Positions 53,359-61,470 of a stretch of 64,000 bases of DNA are shown piece by piece. Numbering within the stretch: position 1 is the stretch's first letter; every line of letters begins with the position of its first letter. The notes beneath the pieces are model-generated. The model ran no database searches. It was not told the origin of the DNA and worked only from the letters and a program-made list of their open reading frames with translations. The position numbers and the translations under genes are program-made. The DNA is taken from the NCBI GenBank assembly GCA_019351975.1, contig JABBOG010000014.1:1-64000 (forward strand), read 5' to 3'. Source of the DNA: Acidobacteriota bacterium. Its GTDB lineage: Bacteria > Acidobacteriota > Terriglobia > Terriglobales > Acidobacteriaceae.

Positions 53359-55463
53359 GCGTTGGCCCTCCACAGCAGAAGGGCCGTGAACACAATGAGC
53401 GCCACCCCAATGACCTTCAAATAACTCTGCACTCTTCCGGTCTGCAACTTCGCCAGAATCTGCCCGCTCCGAGACACGCCTTCACATCCTTCATCAAAAG
53501 CGCCATTCACCACATGGTTATCAATGAAGCTATCCATGTGCGCAAATGCGAGCGTTCCATAACGCACGATCTGTACGGCCCCATTCCAAACCCACCGGTC
53601 CAGCCATGTCGAAATTCTAGAGAACGCGATATTCGCTCGCACGAACGTCTTGTCATACAACGCGTCCATGTAGAATGCATGCCCCAACACGGCGAAGATC
53701 GCCGGAACGCGCCTTCCCAGATGGTCTGGCGCATCCGCCGCGTCAACCGGTTCGCGTCCATAGAACCACCAGCCCAGGCCAAGCCCCAAAAACACAATCA
53801 GCGACGACGAAATCATCACCGGGAACATGCCCTCGCGCGCAAACGCGCCGAAGTCTACTCGAAGCCTCGTGTCCTCTAAAAACGATTGAAACCACGGCCA
53901 CGCCGGTGTCCCCAGAAAACCCAGGAGCAGAGTACATCCTGCCAGCGTCATCAGCGGGACCGTCATCACTGCAGGGCTCTCGTGCGGAACCGGTCCATGC
54001 TCGTGCTCCATTCCAGCAGTCGCGTTGGCACCATCTCCATGCGCCTCACCAACCTCCAGCCGCGTACTCCCTGCGAAAACGTAATACATCTGGCGAGCCA
54101 TATAGAACGCCGTCAGCAGTGCTGCAAACGCGCCCATGTAGAAAGGAATCTGCGACAGATCCCAAACATGTGCCGCGTGAAGGATCTCATCCTTGCTCCA
54201 AAATCCCGAGAAGAATAGAGGAAAACCGCACAGTGCCAGCATGCCCACTGCGTACGTCGCAAACGTAAATGGCATCAGTTTCCCAAGTCCGCCCATCCGC
54301 CGAATATCCTGCTCGCCCGAGCATCCATGGATCACCGATCCCGCGCCCAGAAACAGCAGCGATTTGAAGAACGCATGCGTGATCAGATGAAACATACCCA
54401 CCGACACCCCACCAACGCCAAGCCCCATCATCATATAGCCAAGCTGCGAGATCGTCGAATACGCCAAAATCCGCTTAATGTCATACTGCGCGACCGCAAT
54501 CAGCGCACCAAAAAGGGCAGTGATTGACCCCACCCACGTCACCACCTGGAGCGCCGCAGACGTACTCACAGCCCCATGCACCAACGCATGGGCGCTCATC
54601 AGCGGGTACACTCGCGCCACCAGAAACACGCCCGCCGCAACCATCGTCGCCGCATGGATCAGCGCGCTCACAGGTGTCGGACCCTCCATCGCATCGGGAA
54701 GCCATACATGCAGTGGAAACTGCCCCGATTTACCTACAGCCCCGCAGAAGATCAGCAGCGCGATTCCTGTCGCAACGCACATCCCAATCGTCGTACGTTG
54801 TGCCACCAGATGCTCCAGCGACATCGGCTCAAGACATCCCGTGCCCCCGTTATAAAACAGCAGCGTTCCAGACTTCGAGTACAGCCAGACAATCCCGAGA
54901 AAGAACGGCAAGTCACCAATCCGCGTCGTTAGAAACGCCTTCTTCGAGGCTGCCGCAGCTCGCGGATTGCTGTACCAGAATCCAATCAACAGATACGACG
55001 TGAGCCCAACAATCTCCCAGCACATAAACAGCAGCAACAAACTGTTCGCGACAATCAGTCCCAGCATGGCAGCAGCAAACAACGCCAAAAAGCCGAAGAA
55101 GCGCGTGAAGTTTTCATCGTGCGCCATATAACCAATGCTGTAGATAAAAATCAGCAGGCCAACGAACGTCACCATCACAACCATGACCGCCGTCAGTGGA
55201 TTCAATATCCAGCCCAGAGACACCCATTCATTGCCAAACTGGAACCATCGGAAGTTCCATACCTGCAAATCGATTTGTCCCTGATTTCGCAGCAACACAA
55301 CATGCGCAAACGCCCACACTGAAAGCAGAAACGACAGTGACATCGATCCAATCGCAAGCGAAGCTGCGAGCATGCGTCCCTTGCGCTTCGTCACAGCGAT
55401 GATCCCCGCTGCCACCATTGGCAGCATGGGTATGAGCCATAGATTGCGTACGATCCAGTTCAT
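53355..55463 (-). CDS. nuoL: Complex I distal antiporter-like subunit NuoL
   Basis: 702 residues from ATG at 55463 (MNWIVRNLWLIP); the longer upstream frame has no NuoL homology. Core motifs are FMCWEIVGLTSYLLIGFWY, PLHVWLPDAMEGPTPVSALIHAATMVAAGV and KRILAYSTISQLGYMMMGLGV. A C-terminal region carries a His-rich loop (HEHGPVPHE), the amphipathic connecting-helix region and a final membrane helix. It is about 90 residues longer than E. coli NuoL (613), as would fit an extended lateral helix spanning an additional antiporter subunit. The terminal subunit of the membrane arm. Confidence 0.93.
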   Translation of the reverse strand: MNWIVRNLWLIPMLPMVAAGIIAVTKRKGRMLAASLAIGSMSLSFLLSVWAFAHVVLLRNQGQIDLQVWNFRWFQFGNEWVSLGWILNPLTAVMVVMVTFVGLLIFIYSIGYMAHDENFTRFFGFLALFAAAMLGLIVANSLLLLFMCWEIVGLTSYLLIGFWYSNPRAAAASKKAFLTTRIGDLPFFLGIVWLYSKSGTLLFYNGGTGCLEPMSLEHLVAQRTTIGMCVATGIALLIFCGAVGKSGQFPLHVWLPDAMEGPTPVSALIHAATMVAAGVFLVARVYPLMSAHALVHGAVSTSAALQVVTWVGSITALFGALIAVAQYDIKRILAYSTISQLGYMMMGLGVGGVSVGMFHLITHAFFKSLLFLGAGSVIHGCSGEQDIRRMGGLGKLMPFTFATYAVGMLALCGFPLFFSGFWSKDEILHAAHVWDLSQIPFYMGAFAALLTAFYMARQMYYVFAGSTRLEVGEAHGDGANATAGMEHEHGPVPHESPAVMTVPLMTLAGCTLLLGFLGTPAWPWFQSFLEDTRLRVDFGAFAREGMFPVMISSSLIVFLGLGLGWWFYGREPVDAADAPDHLGRRVPAIFAVLGHAFYMDALYDKTFVRANIAFSRISTWLDRWVWNGAVQIVRYGTLAFAHMDSFIDNHVVNGAFDEGCEGVSRSGQILAKLQTGRVQSYLKVIGVALIVFTALLLWRANA

Positions 55464-55571
55464 TGCATCTCGACGGAGCACTGCGTGATATCTGAAAAAC
55501 GTTGCTCCTCGATCACAAGGAACATCCTTGAATGCGTATTCGTTCCACAAAGTACATCCTGCATACGTCCA

Positions 55572-55883
55572 TCAGCCTTTCAGCGAGTCCATCTCATCTA
55601 AATTCGTCGTTTTGCTATGCCGATACACAGCGAGAATAATACTCAATCCAACCGCTGCCTCAGCTGCAGCAACGCCGATCGAAAAGATCACAAACATAAC
55701 TCCCGTCAACGCTTCAGGGTGCGGCCCATAGCGCCAGAATGCAATGAAGTTCAAATTCGCAGCATTGAGCATCAACTCAATGCCGATCAGGACCAACATA
55801 GCATTGCGCCGCGTCAACGCTCCGGCGAGTCCTACGGCGAACAACAACGCCGACAGAAACACATACCCCGTCAACGGATTCAT
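55572..55883 (-). CDS. nuoK: Complex I subunit NuoK
   Basis: 103 residues, three membrane helices. The conserved glutamates are in LVLIGIELMLNAANLNFIAF (Glu36) and IGVAAAEAAVGLSIILAVYR (about Glu75); both are essential for proton transfer in homologues. The ATG overlaps the nuoJ stop (ATGA). Length is normal (about 100). It bridges the quinone-end and antiporter subunits. Confidence 0.95.
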   Translation of the reverse strand: MNPLTGYVFLSALLFAVGLAGALTRRNAMLVLIGIELMLNAANLNFIAFWRYGPHPEALTGVMFVIFSIGVAAAEAAVGLSIILAVYRHSKTTNLDEMDSLKG

Positions 55884-56377
55884 CGTGCACCCCGCTTCTC
55901 TTCCATCGCAATCACTCCTGCTCCAATCAATGCAGCAGTCAGCAGCAACCCAATCACCTCCAGCGGCAGCACGTAGCTGCGCATCAGCGCGACACCGATC
56001 TGCTTGACCTCCGCCTCCGGCTGCACCGGCGCACCCAACGTCATCAATCCGTGACACATCGCCCACGCCAGAACCAGAAATACGCCGCCAGCAATCAGCA
56101 CTCCGGAGATCCGGACCGATGTCGGCCTGCTCTCCTGCTGTTGCGCCGCGCCGCGCGTCATCATTACGGCAAACATCGCAAGAATCGCCACGGCGCCCAC
56201 GTACACCAGAATCTGCGTGAATCCCACGAACTGCGCGTCTAATTCCAGAAATAAGCCCGCCAGTCCTACCAATCCAAGCGTCAACGACAGCACGCAATGC
56301 ACCAGGTTGCGCAGGCTCATCGCCGCCGCCATGCCAACGATCGTTACTCCAGCGAGGATCAAAAACGTGACTGTCAT
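55880..56377 (-). CDS. nuoJ: Complex I subunit NuoJ
   Basis: 165 residues, five membrane helices. MSLRNLVHCVLSLTLGLVGLAGLFLELDAQFVGFTQILVYVGAVAILAMFAVMM is the diagnostic TM2-TM3 region, including the flexible pi-bulge helix TM3 that couples quinone chemistry to pumping. The C-terminus is basic (MEEKRGAR). It lies 47 bases after nuoH and overlaps nuoK by four bases. Confidence 0.93.
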   Translation of the reverse strand: MTVTFLILAGVTIVGMAAAMSLRNLVHCVLSLTLGLVGLAGLFLELDAQFVGFTQILVYVGAVAILAMFAVMMTRGAAQQQESRPTSVRISGVLIAGGVFLVLAWAMCHGLMTLGAPVQPEAEVKQIGVALMRSYVLPLEVIGLLLTAALIGAGVIAMEEKRGAR

Positions 56378-56423
56378 CGTCTATCAATTCCAATGCAAAC
56401 CCATCTACATCCAGAGGCCCAAA

Positions 56424-57620
56424 CTAACTTGCAAACCGGTACGTCCTTACAGCCACTCGTTTCCCGCGCTTCAATCTCTGACTCAACAAATAGCACGTCC
56501 CGGCAACCAGTACTGCGACAACCACCCAACGCACAAAGCCTGCCGCCATGAAATGCCACACCCCTGCGCAAAGAATATTCACAAGCGACATCGGCAGCAT
56601 GAACTTCCACGCAAAGTTCATCAACTGATCCATTCGCAACCTTGGCAACGTCCCGCGCACCCAGATAAACGCCATGATCAACGCGAGTAACTTCACAAAA
56701 AACCAGATGTAAGAAGGGATCCATGTAAGGAATGAGAACGGCGCGGCCCACCCGCCCAGAAACAGCGTGATCGCCATCGCACTCGTCGCAAACATTCCGA
56801 GATACTCTCCCAGAAAGAACAGCGCAAACTTGAACCCTGAATACTCGATGTAATAGCCGGCGATAATCTCCGATTCGCCCTCGGGCAGATCGAACGGCGA
56901 CCGATTCGACTCCGCCGTCGCTGCAATCATGAACAGCACAAAACCCATCAGACCCCACGGCGTAAACACATACCAGTGCGGCCATATCCCCGTATACGTA
57001 GCCTGCATAGTCACGATTGTGACCGTAGAAAGTGATCCCGCCGCCATGATCACCACCACAGCCGACAACACCAGCGGCATCTCGTAGCTGATCATCTGCG
57101 CGATCGCACGCATCGCACCCAGCAACGAATATTTGCTGCGGCTCGACCACCCGGCCATAAACACCGCAAGCTCCACCATCGACCCAATCGCAAAGAAAAA
57201 CAGCACGCCCGCATTCAGGTTTGCGATCACCATATTCCTGCCAATCGGCAACACCGCATACACCAGAAACGACGCGACCACCAACAGCAACGGTGCCAGC
57301 AGATGCACCAGATGATCTGCCGAACGCGGAATAATATCTTCCTTCGTCAGCGACTTGATCCCATCCGCCATAGGCTGCAGTATCCCGAAGAACCCCGCCC
57401 GGTTCGGTCCATAACGATTCTGAATTCTCCCCAGCCCCTTGCGCTCCAGCACCGTCGTAATCGCAAACAGCAGCGGGAACACCAGCAGCACCGGCACCAC
57501 CGACAGCACCGCCGACGCAAGCGGCTGCAACGCGCCAGGCACATAGCCCATCAGCCACTGCTTCACCAACACGAAGATTTGATCTGCCGTCCCTGCCATG
57601 CGCACACTACCGTTCATCAC
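56424..57620 (-). CDS. nuoH: Complex I subunit NuoH
   Basis: 398 residues (starts at 57620, 57617 or 57599 possible; none has a strong ribosome site). Eight membrane helices. The conserved stretches ERKGLGRIQNRYGPNRAGFFGILQPMADGIKSLTKED and AATAESNRSPFDLPEGESEIIAGYYIEYSGFKFALFFLGEY are those lining the quinone tunnel. The charged residues needed for the E-channel are present. It is normal or slightly long (about 325-400). It anchors the peripheral arm. Confidence 0.95.
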   Translation of the reverse strand: MMNGSVRMAGTADQIFVLVKQWLMGYVPGALQPLASAVLSVVPVLLVFPLLFAITTVLERKGLGRIQNRYGPNRAGFFGILQPMADGIKSLTKEDIIPRSADHLVHLLAPLLLVVASFLVYAVLPIGRNMVIANLNAGVLFFFAIGSMVELAVFMAGWSSRSKYSLLGAMRAIAQMISYEMPLVLSAVVVIMAAGSLSTVTIVTMQATYTGIWPHWYVFTPWGLMGFVLFMIAATAESNRSPFDLPEGESEIIAGYYIEYSGFKFALFFLGEYLGMFATSAMAITLFLGGWAAPFSFLTWIPSYIWFFVKLLALIMAFIWVRGTLPRLRMDQLMNFAWKFMLPMSLVNILCAGVWHFMAAGFVRWVVVAVLVAGTCYLLSQRLKRGKRVAVRTYRFAS

Positions 57621-57647
57621 AAGTCAAAACGCAATCCGACCCGACAT

Positions 57648-58265
57648 CTACTTCGTTCCATCCCGCTCCACTGCTGCTGCACCCACAACTGCCGTCGCAG
57701 CAGGTTTCGCTTCAGCCGCCTTTGCCGCTGCTGCCTGACGCGCCTTCTCCCGCTCCGCAGCCAGCGCTGCATCCACAGCACCGGCCTCCGTAGGGTGGAT
57801 CTTGTTGTAATACTCATTCGACTTCGACAGTTGTTCCTTGTTCAGCAGCAATCCACCAAATCGATCCTCCGTACTTAGCTCATACACCACGTCCATCTTG
57901 ATCGCATCGAACGGACATACCTCCACGCATATCTGGCAGCTCATGCACACCGAGATATCGATGTCGAACTTCGCCGGATAAAACTGCGCCTTGCCCGTCG
58001 CATCCGGCTTCTTGTCCTTGCTCTTCTCGATAGAAATGCACTTTGGCGGGCACTCTTTCTCGCAGATCTGACACGAGACACAGCGCATCCCTTTCTCCCA
58101 ATCCTCACCGTCATACACCAGGAAAGGGAAGTCGCGCGTCGCTTCAATCTGCTCCAGCCGCTCCTCCGGATACTGCACCGTCGTCAGCCGTTCGTCATCG
58201 ACGTAGCTGCCGAAAAAATTTCGTGCCGTCTCCGTCAAACCCTTCAGAATACCTTCGCCTAACAT
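57648..58265 (-). CDS. nuoI: Complex I ferredoxin-like subunit NuoI
   Basis: 205 residues from ATG at 58265 with GGGGGG upstream; an earlier frame start adds 14 poor residues. Two CxxCxxCxxxCP motifs are present (Cys62, 65, 68, 72 and Cys107, 110, 113, 117) and bind clusters N6a and N6b. The last 45 residues are Ala/Lys/Glu-rich (EREKARQAAAAKAAEAKP), a tail not needed for cluster binding. With no NuoEFG in this operon, NuoI is the outermost iron-sulfur subunit encoded here and the likeliest electron entry point. Confidence 0.94.
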   Translation of the reverse strand: MLGEGILKGLTETARNFFGSYVDDERLTTVQYPEERLEQIEATRDFPFLVYDGEDWEKGMRCVSCQICEKECPPKCISIEKSKDKKPDATGKAQFYPAKFDIDISVCMSCQICVEVCPFDAIKMDVVYELSTEDRFGGLLLNKEQLSKSNEYYNKIHPTEAGAVDAALAAEREKARQAAAAKAAEAKPAATAVVGAAAVERDGTK

Positions 58266-58281
58266 GCAGCCCCCCACACGC

Positions 58282-59448
58282 TCACCGGTCCACCTCGCCC
58301 AGCACAATATCCACGCTGCCGAGAATAATAACGATATCAGCTACATTCTGACCAATACACATATCCTCAAGCAGCGTCAGGTTGATCAAACTCGGCGGCC
58401 GCACCCGAAACCGGTACGGATTTCCGCTCCCATCGCTCACCAGATAAAACCCAAGCTCTCCCTTCGGCGCTTCGATCCTCCCATACGCCTCGCCGGCCTT
58501 TGGCCTGAACCCGCGAATCTTCGTCCCCGGATCCATAATCGGCCCCGCCGGAATGTCTCGCATCGCCTGCTTCAGAATCTCCACCGACTCCCGCATCTCC
58601 AGCACGCGCAGCATGTATCGGTCATACACATCGCCGTGATCGCCCAGCGGTACGCGAAACGCGAAGCGCTCATAAATCCCGTACTTGTCCACCTTGCGCA
58701 AGTCGTAGTTCACCCCTGACGCCCGCGCCATCGGCCCTGAAAAGCCGGCATTCACTGCCTGCGCCGTCGTCACCACACCCACGCCCTGCGTCCTCGCCAT
58801 CAGGATCTCGTTACTCACCAACATGCGCTCAAACTCATCCAGAAACCGTGGAAACGCGTCCACCACCTTCTGCGCCTGCTGCATCCACCCCGCCGGAGCA
58901 TCCACACGGCACCCGCCAAACCGCATGTAATTGCACATCATGCGCGCGCCGGTAAGCGCCTCAAACAAATCCAGAATCTTCTCCCGCTCCCGGAACGCGT
59001 ACATCAGCGGCGTTCCACTCGCGCCCATGTCCTGCATCAGAAACCCCACCAGCGACGCGTGATTCTGTAGCCTCGTCAGTTCGCCGGTAATCACACGCAG
59101 ATACTCCGCACGCTCCGGCACCTTGATCCCCGCCAGCGACTCCACCGCCAGCGCATACGCCCAGTTATTCGTGATCGAGCAGAAATAATCCAGCCGGTCC
59201 GTATACGGCATACATCCCAGATAGCTTTCTTTCTCTGCGATCTTCTCGTGGTTTCGGTGCAGATATCCAAACACCGGCTTCAGCTTCACCACCTTCTCGC
59301 CGTCCAGCGTCACATCCATCCGAAACACTCCATGCGTCGAAGGATGTTGCGGTCCCATCGAGATCTCCAGCAACTGCCCGCCGCTGCGATCCTCTGCGCC
59401 GCTCCCCAGCAAATCCGCCGTCGTATCCGTCAGCACGCTCACTTGCAA
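58282..59448 (-). CDS. nuoD: Complex I subunit NuoD
   Basis: 388 residues. [14 protein letters not shown] near 31-44 carries the quinone-site His, and [41 protein letters not shown] and the C-terminal [39 protein letters not shown] are standard NuoD/49-kDa blocks. It is a free-standing NuoD, not a NuoCD fusion. It overlaps the nuoC end by ten bases, implying coupled translation. With NuoB it forms the quinone-reduction site. Confidence 0.96.
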   Translation of the reverse strand: MQVSVLTDTTADLLGSGAEDRSGGQLLEISMGPQHPSTHGVFRMDVTLDGEKVVKLKPVFGYLHRNHEKIAEKESYLGCMPYTDRLDYFCSITNNWAYALAVESLAGIKVPERAEYLRVITGELTRLQNHASLVGFLMQDMGASGTPLMYAFREREKILDLFEALTGARMMCNYMRFGGCRVDAPAGWMQQAQKVVDAFPRFLDEFERMLVSNEILMARTQGVGVVTTAQAVNAGFSGPMARASGVNYDLRKVDKYGIYERFAFRVPLGDHGDVYDRYMLRVLEMRESVEILKQAMRDIPAGPIMDPGTKIRGFRPKAGEAYGRIEAPKGELGFYLVSDGSGNPYRFRVRPPSLINLTLLEDMCIGQNVADIVIILGSVDIVLGEVDR

Positions 59449-60071
59449 TCCTCCGCACTCCAGTGCTCGCGTGTCCGCTGCAGCACCTCATCATGCGCCG
59501 TCGGCTCATACTCATAGTCGTCCGGATCGACATAATCCCTGCGCATCGGAAAGTCCTCGAATCCCTCCCACATCAGCAGTCTGCGCAAATCAGGATGCCC
59601 ATCAAACATCACGCCATACAGATCGAACACCTCGCGCTCCTGATACTCTGCGCTCCGCCACAGCGGCGTCAGCGATGGCAGATGCACCCCGGCCGCACGG
59701 TCCTCCGTTCGCATCCGCACAATCACCGGCCCCTCGCGCTCTGCCACGGAGTACAGGTGATACACCACCTCCAGATACCCGCCGCTCTGTGTCTTCACCA
59801 CCTCATCCACATCCTTCTCCACCCCATCCACCATCTTCTTCGTCTTCACCTTCGTGGAAATCTCTTTCACCGGCCAATCGATCCCCGTCACATTCGAGCA
59901 GTAGTCCATCCGCACCGCCGCGCCATCGCGCAAAAACTGCGCCACCGCGAACCCATGCGCCGCATCCACCAGCAGCGAATGTTGCGCCGACGGGCTTCCA
60001 TTCAGCACCATATCCACAGCGCACCCCGGCACATTCGCCTCGATCTCCTGCTTAACCGTTTCCAGGTTCAT
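59439..60071 (-). CDS. nuoC: Complex I subunit NuoC
   Basis: 210 residues from ATG at 60071, preceded by GGGGAA; an earlier start gives six extra residues. The 30-kDa signature is [49 protein letters not shown] charged insertion ([23 protein letters not shown]) lies near 82-105. It overlaps nuoB slightly. Together with NuoD it stabilises the lower peripheral arm. Confidence 0.94.
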   Translation of the reverse strand: MNLETVKQEIEANVPGCAVDMVLNGSPSAQHSLLVDAAHGFAVAQFLRDGAAVRMDYCSNVTGIDWPVKEISTKVKTKKMVDGVEKDVDEVVKTQSGGYLEVVYHLYSVAEREGPVIVRMRTEDRAAGVHLPSLTPLWRSAEYQEREVFDLYGVMFDGHPDLRRLLMWEGFEDFPMRRDYVDPDDYEYEPTAHDEVLQRTREHWSAEDCK

Positions 60072-60693
60072 TCTTCCCCGCGATCTCAATGTTCACCAGC
60101 GGCGCACTCCATACCTCAGGATTGCTCGGCGGCTCCAGATCATGCGCCCCAAACTCCGGAATCACAAACTCGCTTGCCATCTCCGCATTCAAATGCCGAG
60201 GCCGGTTTGGCCCCGTCAACTCCTGCGCATCGATCTTCCGCTGCAGCATCATAAACGCATCGATCAGCGCCTCCGGACGCGGCGGACACCCCGGAATATA
60301 CACATCCACAGGGATGTACCTGTCGATCCCCTTGAGCACGTTATACCCCTGCTTGAACGGTCCGCCCGAGATCGCGCACGCACCCATCGAGATCACATAC
60401 TTCGGCTCCGGCATCTGGTTGTACAGCCGCACCACCTGCGGCGCCATCTTCTTCGTCACCGTGCCGGCCACGATCATCAGGTCTGCCTGCCGCGGCGATG
60501 GACGAAACACCTCCGCGCCAAACCGCGCCAGGTCATACCGCGCCATCGTCGTTGCAATCATCTCGATGGCGCAGCACGCCAGCCCGAAGTTCAGCGGCCA
60601 CAAGGAACTCTTGCGTCCCCAGTTGTAAAGTTCCTGAAGCGATGTCGCCACCACACCCTGCCGCCGCAACTCACTCTTTAGCTGTTCATCCAT
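60052..60693 (-). CDS. nuoB: Complex I subunit NuoB
   Basis: 213 residues. N2 cluster ligands: tandem Cys40-Cys41 in [11 protein letters not shown], Cys about 106 in [11 protein letters not shown] and Cys about 136 in [44 protein letters not shown] is the family core. A C-terminal extension of about 45 residues ([19 protein letters not shown]) goes beyond short homologues. It passes the electron pair to quinone. Confidence 0.96.
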   Translation of the reverse strand: MDEQLKSELRRQGVVATSLQELYNWGRKSSLWPLNFGLACCAIEMIATTMARYDLARFGAEVFRPSPRQADLMIVAGTVTKKMAPQVVRLYNQMPEPKYVISMGACAISGGPFKQGYNVLKGIDRYIPVDVYIPGCPPRPEALIDAFMMLQRKIDAQELTGPNRPRHLNAEMASEFVIPEFGAHDLEPPSNPEVWSAPLVNIEIAGKNEPGNG

Positions 60694-60741
60694 CCTTCAA
60701 AACCCTCGAACGATTCTTCACCACAGCTATCGACGCAGCGC

Positions 60742-61113
60742 TCAGGTCCACGCCAGAACATTCTTCTGAAAGGCCCACGCAAGCCCTCCAATCAGCACCA
60801 AAAGAAACACCAGCATCTCTATAGCCTGGCCCGCCGTAAATCCGCCAAACGCAACCGCAAACGGTAGCAGAAACACTGCCTCCACATCAAATATCAAGAA
60901 CACAATCGCGTACAGGTAATAGCCCGGCTTGAACTGCACCCACGCGTCTCCCGACGACGCCAGTCCGCACTCATACGTCTCATTCTTGCTCTTCCCGGAT
61001 TTCTGCGGAGAATACTTCGCGGCCCACACCTTCGCCAGCACCAGCGGTGCAATCGCAAATCCAGCCCCTCCGGCCAGCAGCACGACAATGGGGAGATACA
61101 CGTGGTTCGTCAT
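60742..61113 (-). CDS. nuoA: Complex I subunit NuoA
   Basis: 123 residues, three membrane helices. KNETYECGLASSGDAWVQFKPGYYLYAIVFLIFDVEAVFLLPFAVAF contains the conserved ECG loop and the FDVEAxFL helix. It is the first gene of the operon. A GA-rich ribosome site (AAGAAAGAG) ends about three bases before its ATG, inside the first unit of an 11-bp repeat array (61121-61186). Confidence 0.95.
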   Translation of the reverse strand: MTNHVYLPIVVLLAGGAGFAIAPLVLAKVWAAKYSPQKSGKSKNETYECGLASSGDAWVQFKPGYYLYAIVFLIFDVEAVFLLPFAVAFGGFTAGQAIEMLVFLLVLIGGLAWAFQKNVLAWT

Positions 61114-61120
61114 ACGCTCT

Positions 61121-61186
61121 TTCTTAGAACATCCCAGACGGCTTCCAGACAGCTTCCAGACGTCTTCTCAGAAAATCCCAGACGGC
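61121..61186. repeat. Six tandem 11-bp units upstream of nuoA
   Basis: Six consecutive 11-base units: TTCTTAGAACA, TCCCAGACGGC, TTCCAGACAGC, TTCCAGACGTC, TTCTCAGAAAA, TCCCAGACGGC. Units 1-2 and units 5-6 form a 22-base direct repeat with two mismatches. The 11-base step is close to one DNA turn, so copies face the same side of the helix. The array begins eight bases upstream of the nuoA ATG and lies in the nuo/kor divergent gap. Phased operator, RNA leader element or replication slippage are possible. Confidence 0.8.
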
Positions 61187-61470
61187 CCAACAACAAGTAC
61201 AACAACACTACCACTCTCTTCCGCAACCTGTGTATCACCGCGCATCAAACTAGCCTCCACCCGCCACCACGCCAAACAAAACACAAGCCAAAACCCGCAA
61301 CCGGGATAACAAGATGGATCCCTTTCGCGAACTCCTCCGGCAAACCCTCCCGCAACAGGTCTACAATTCCGAGACAGAATTCAGGAGCCCGCCGCGTTCG
61401 CCCAAACAGGGCATCTGGCTCGCAGCGGTCACACGCATCCATTGCAGCATCCGCACGGAAGGATTCATCA
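61187..61470. promoter_or_regulatory. Rest of the nuoA-korA divergent gap
   Basis: About 280 bases with no convincing gene. The korA frame stays open through it but without family resemblance. It should contain promoters for both divergent operons. I see no firm -35/-10 pair. Confidence 0.45.

Noticed and set aside
55884-56393. A 273-residue frame that includes nuoK and runs across nuoJ
   Set aside because: Only its last 103 residues are NuoK; the upstream part is out of frame with nuoJ and lacks homology.
56374-57558. 394-residue frame overlapping nuoH
   Set aside because: Alternate-frame shadow with improbable Cys/Trp-rich content; NuoH occupies the correct frame.
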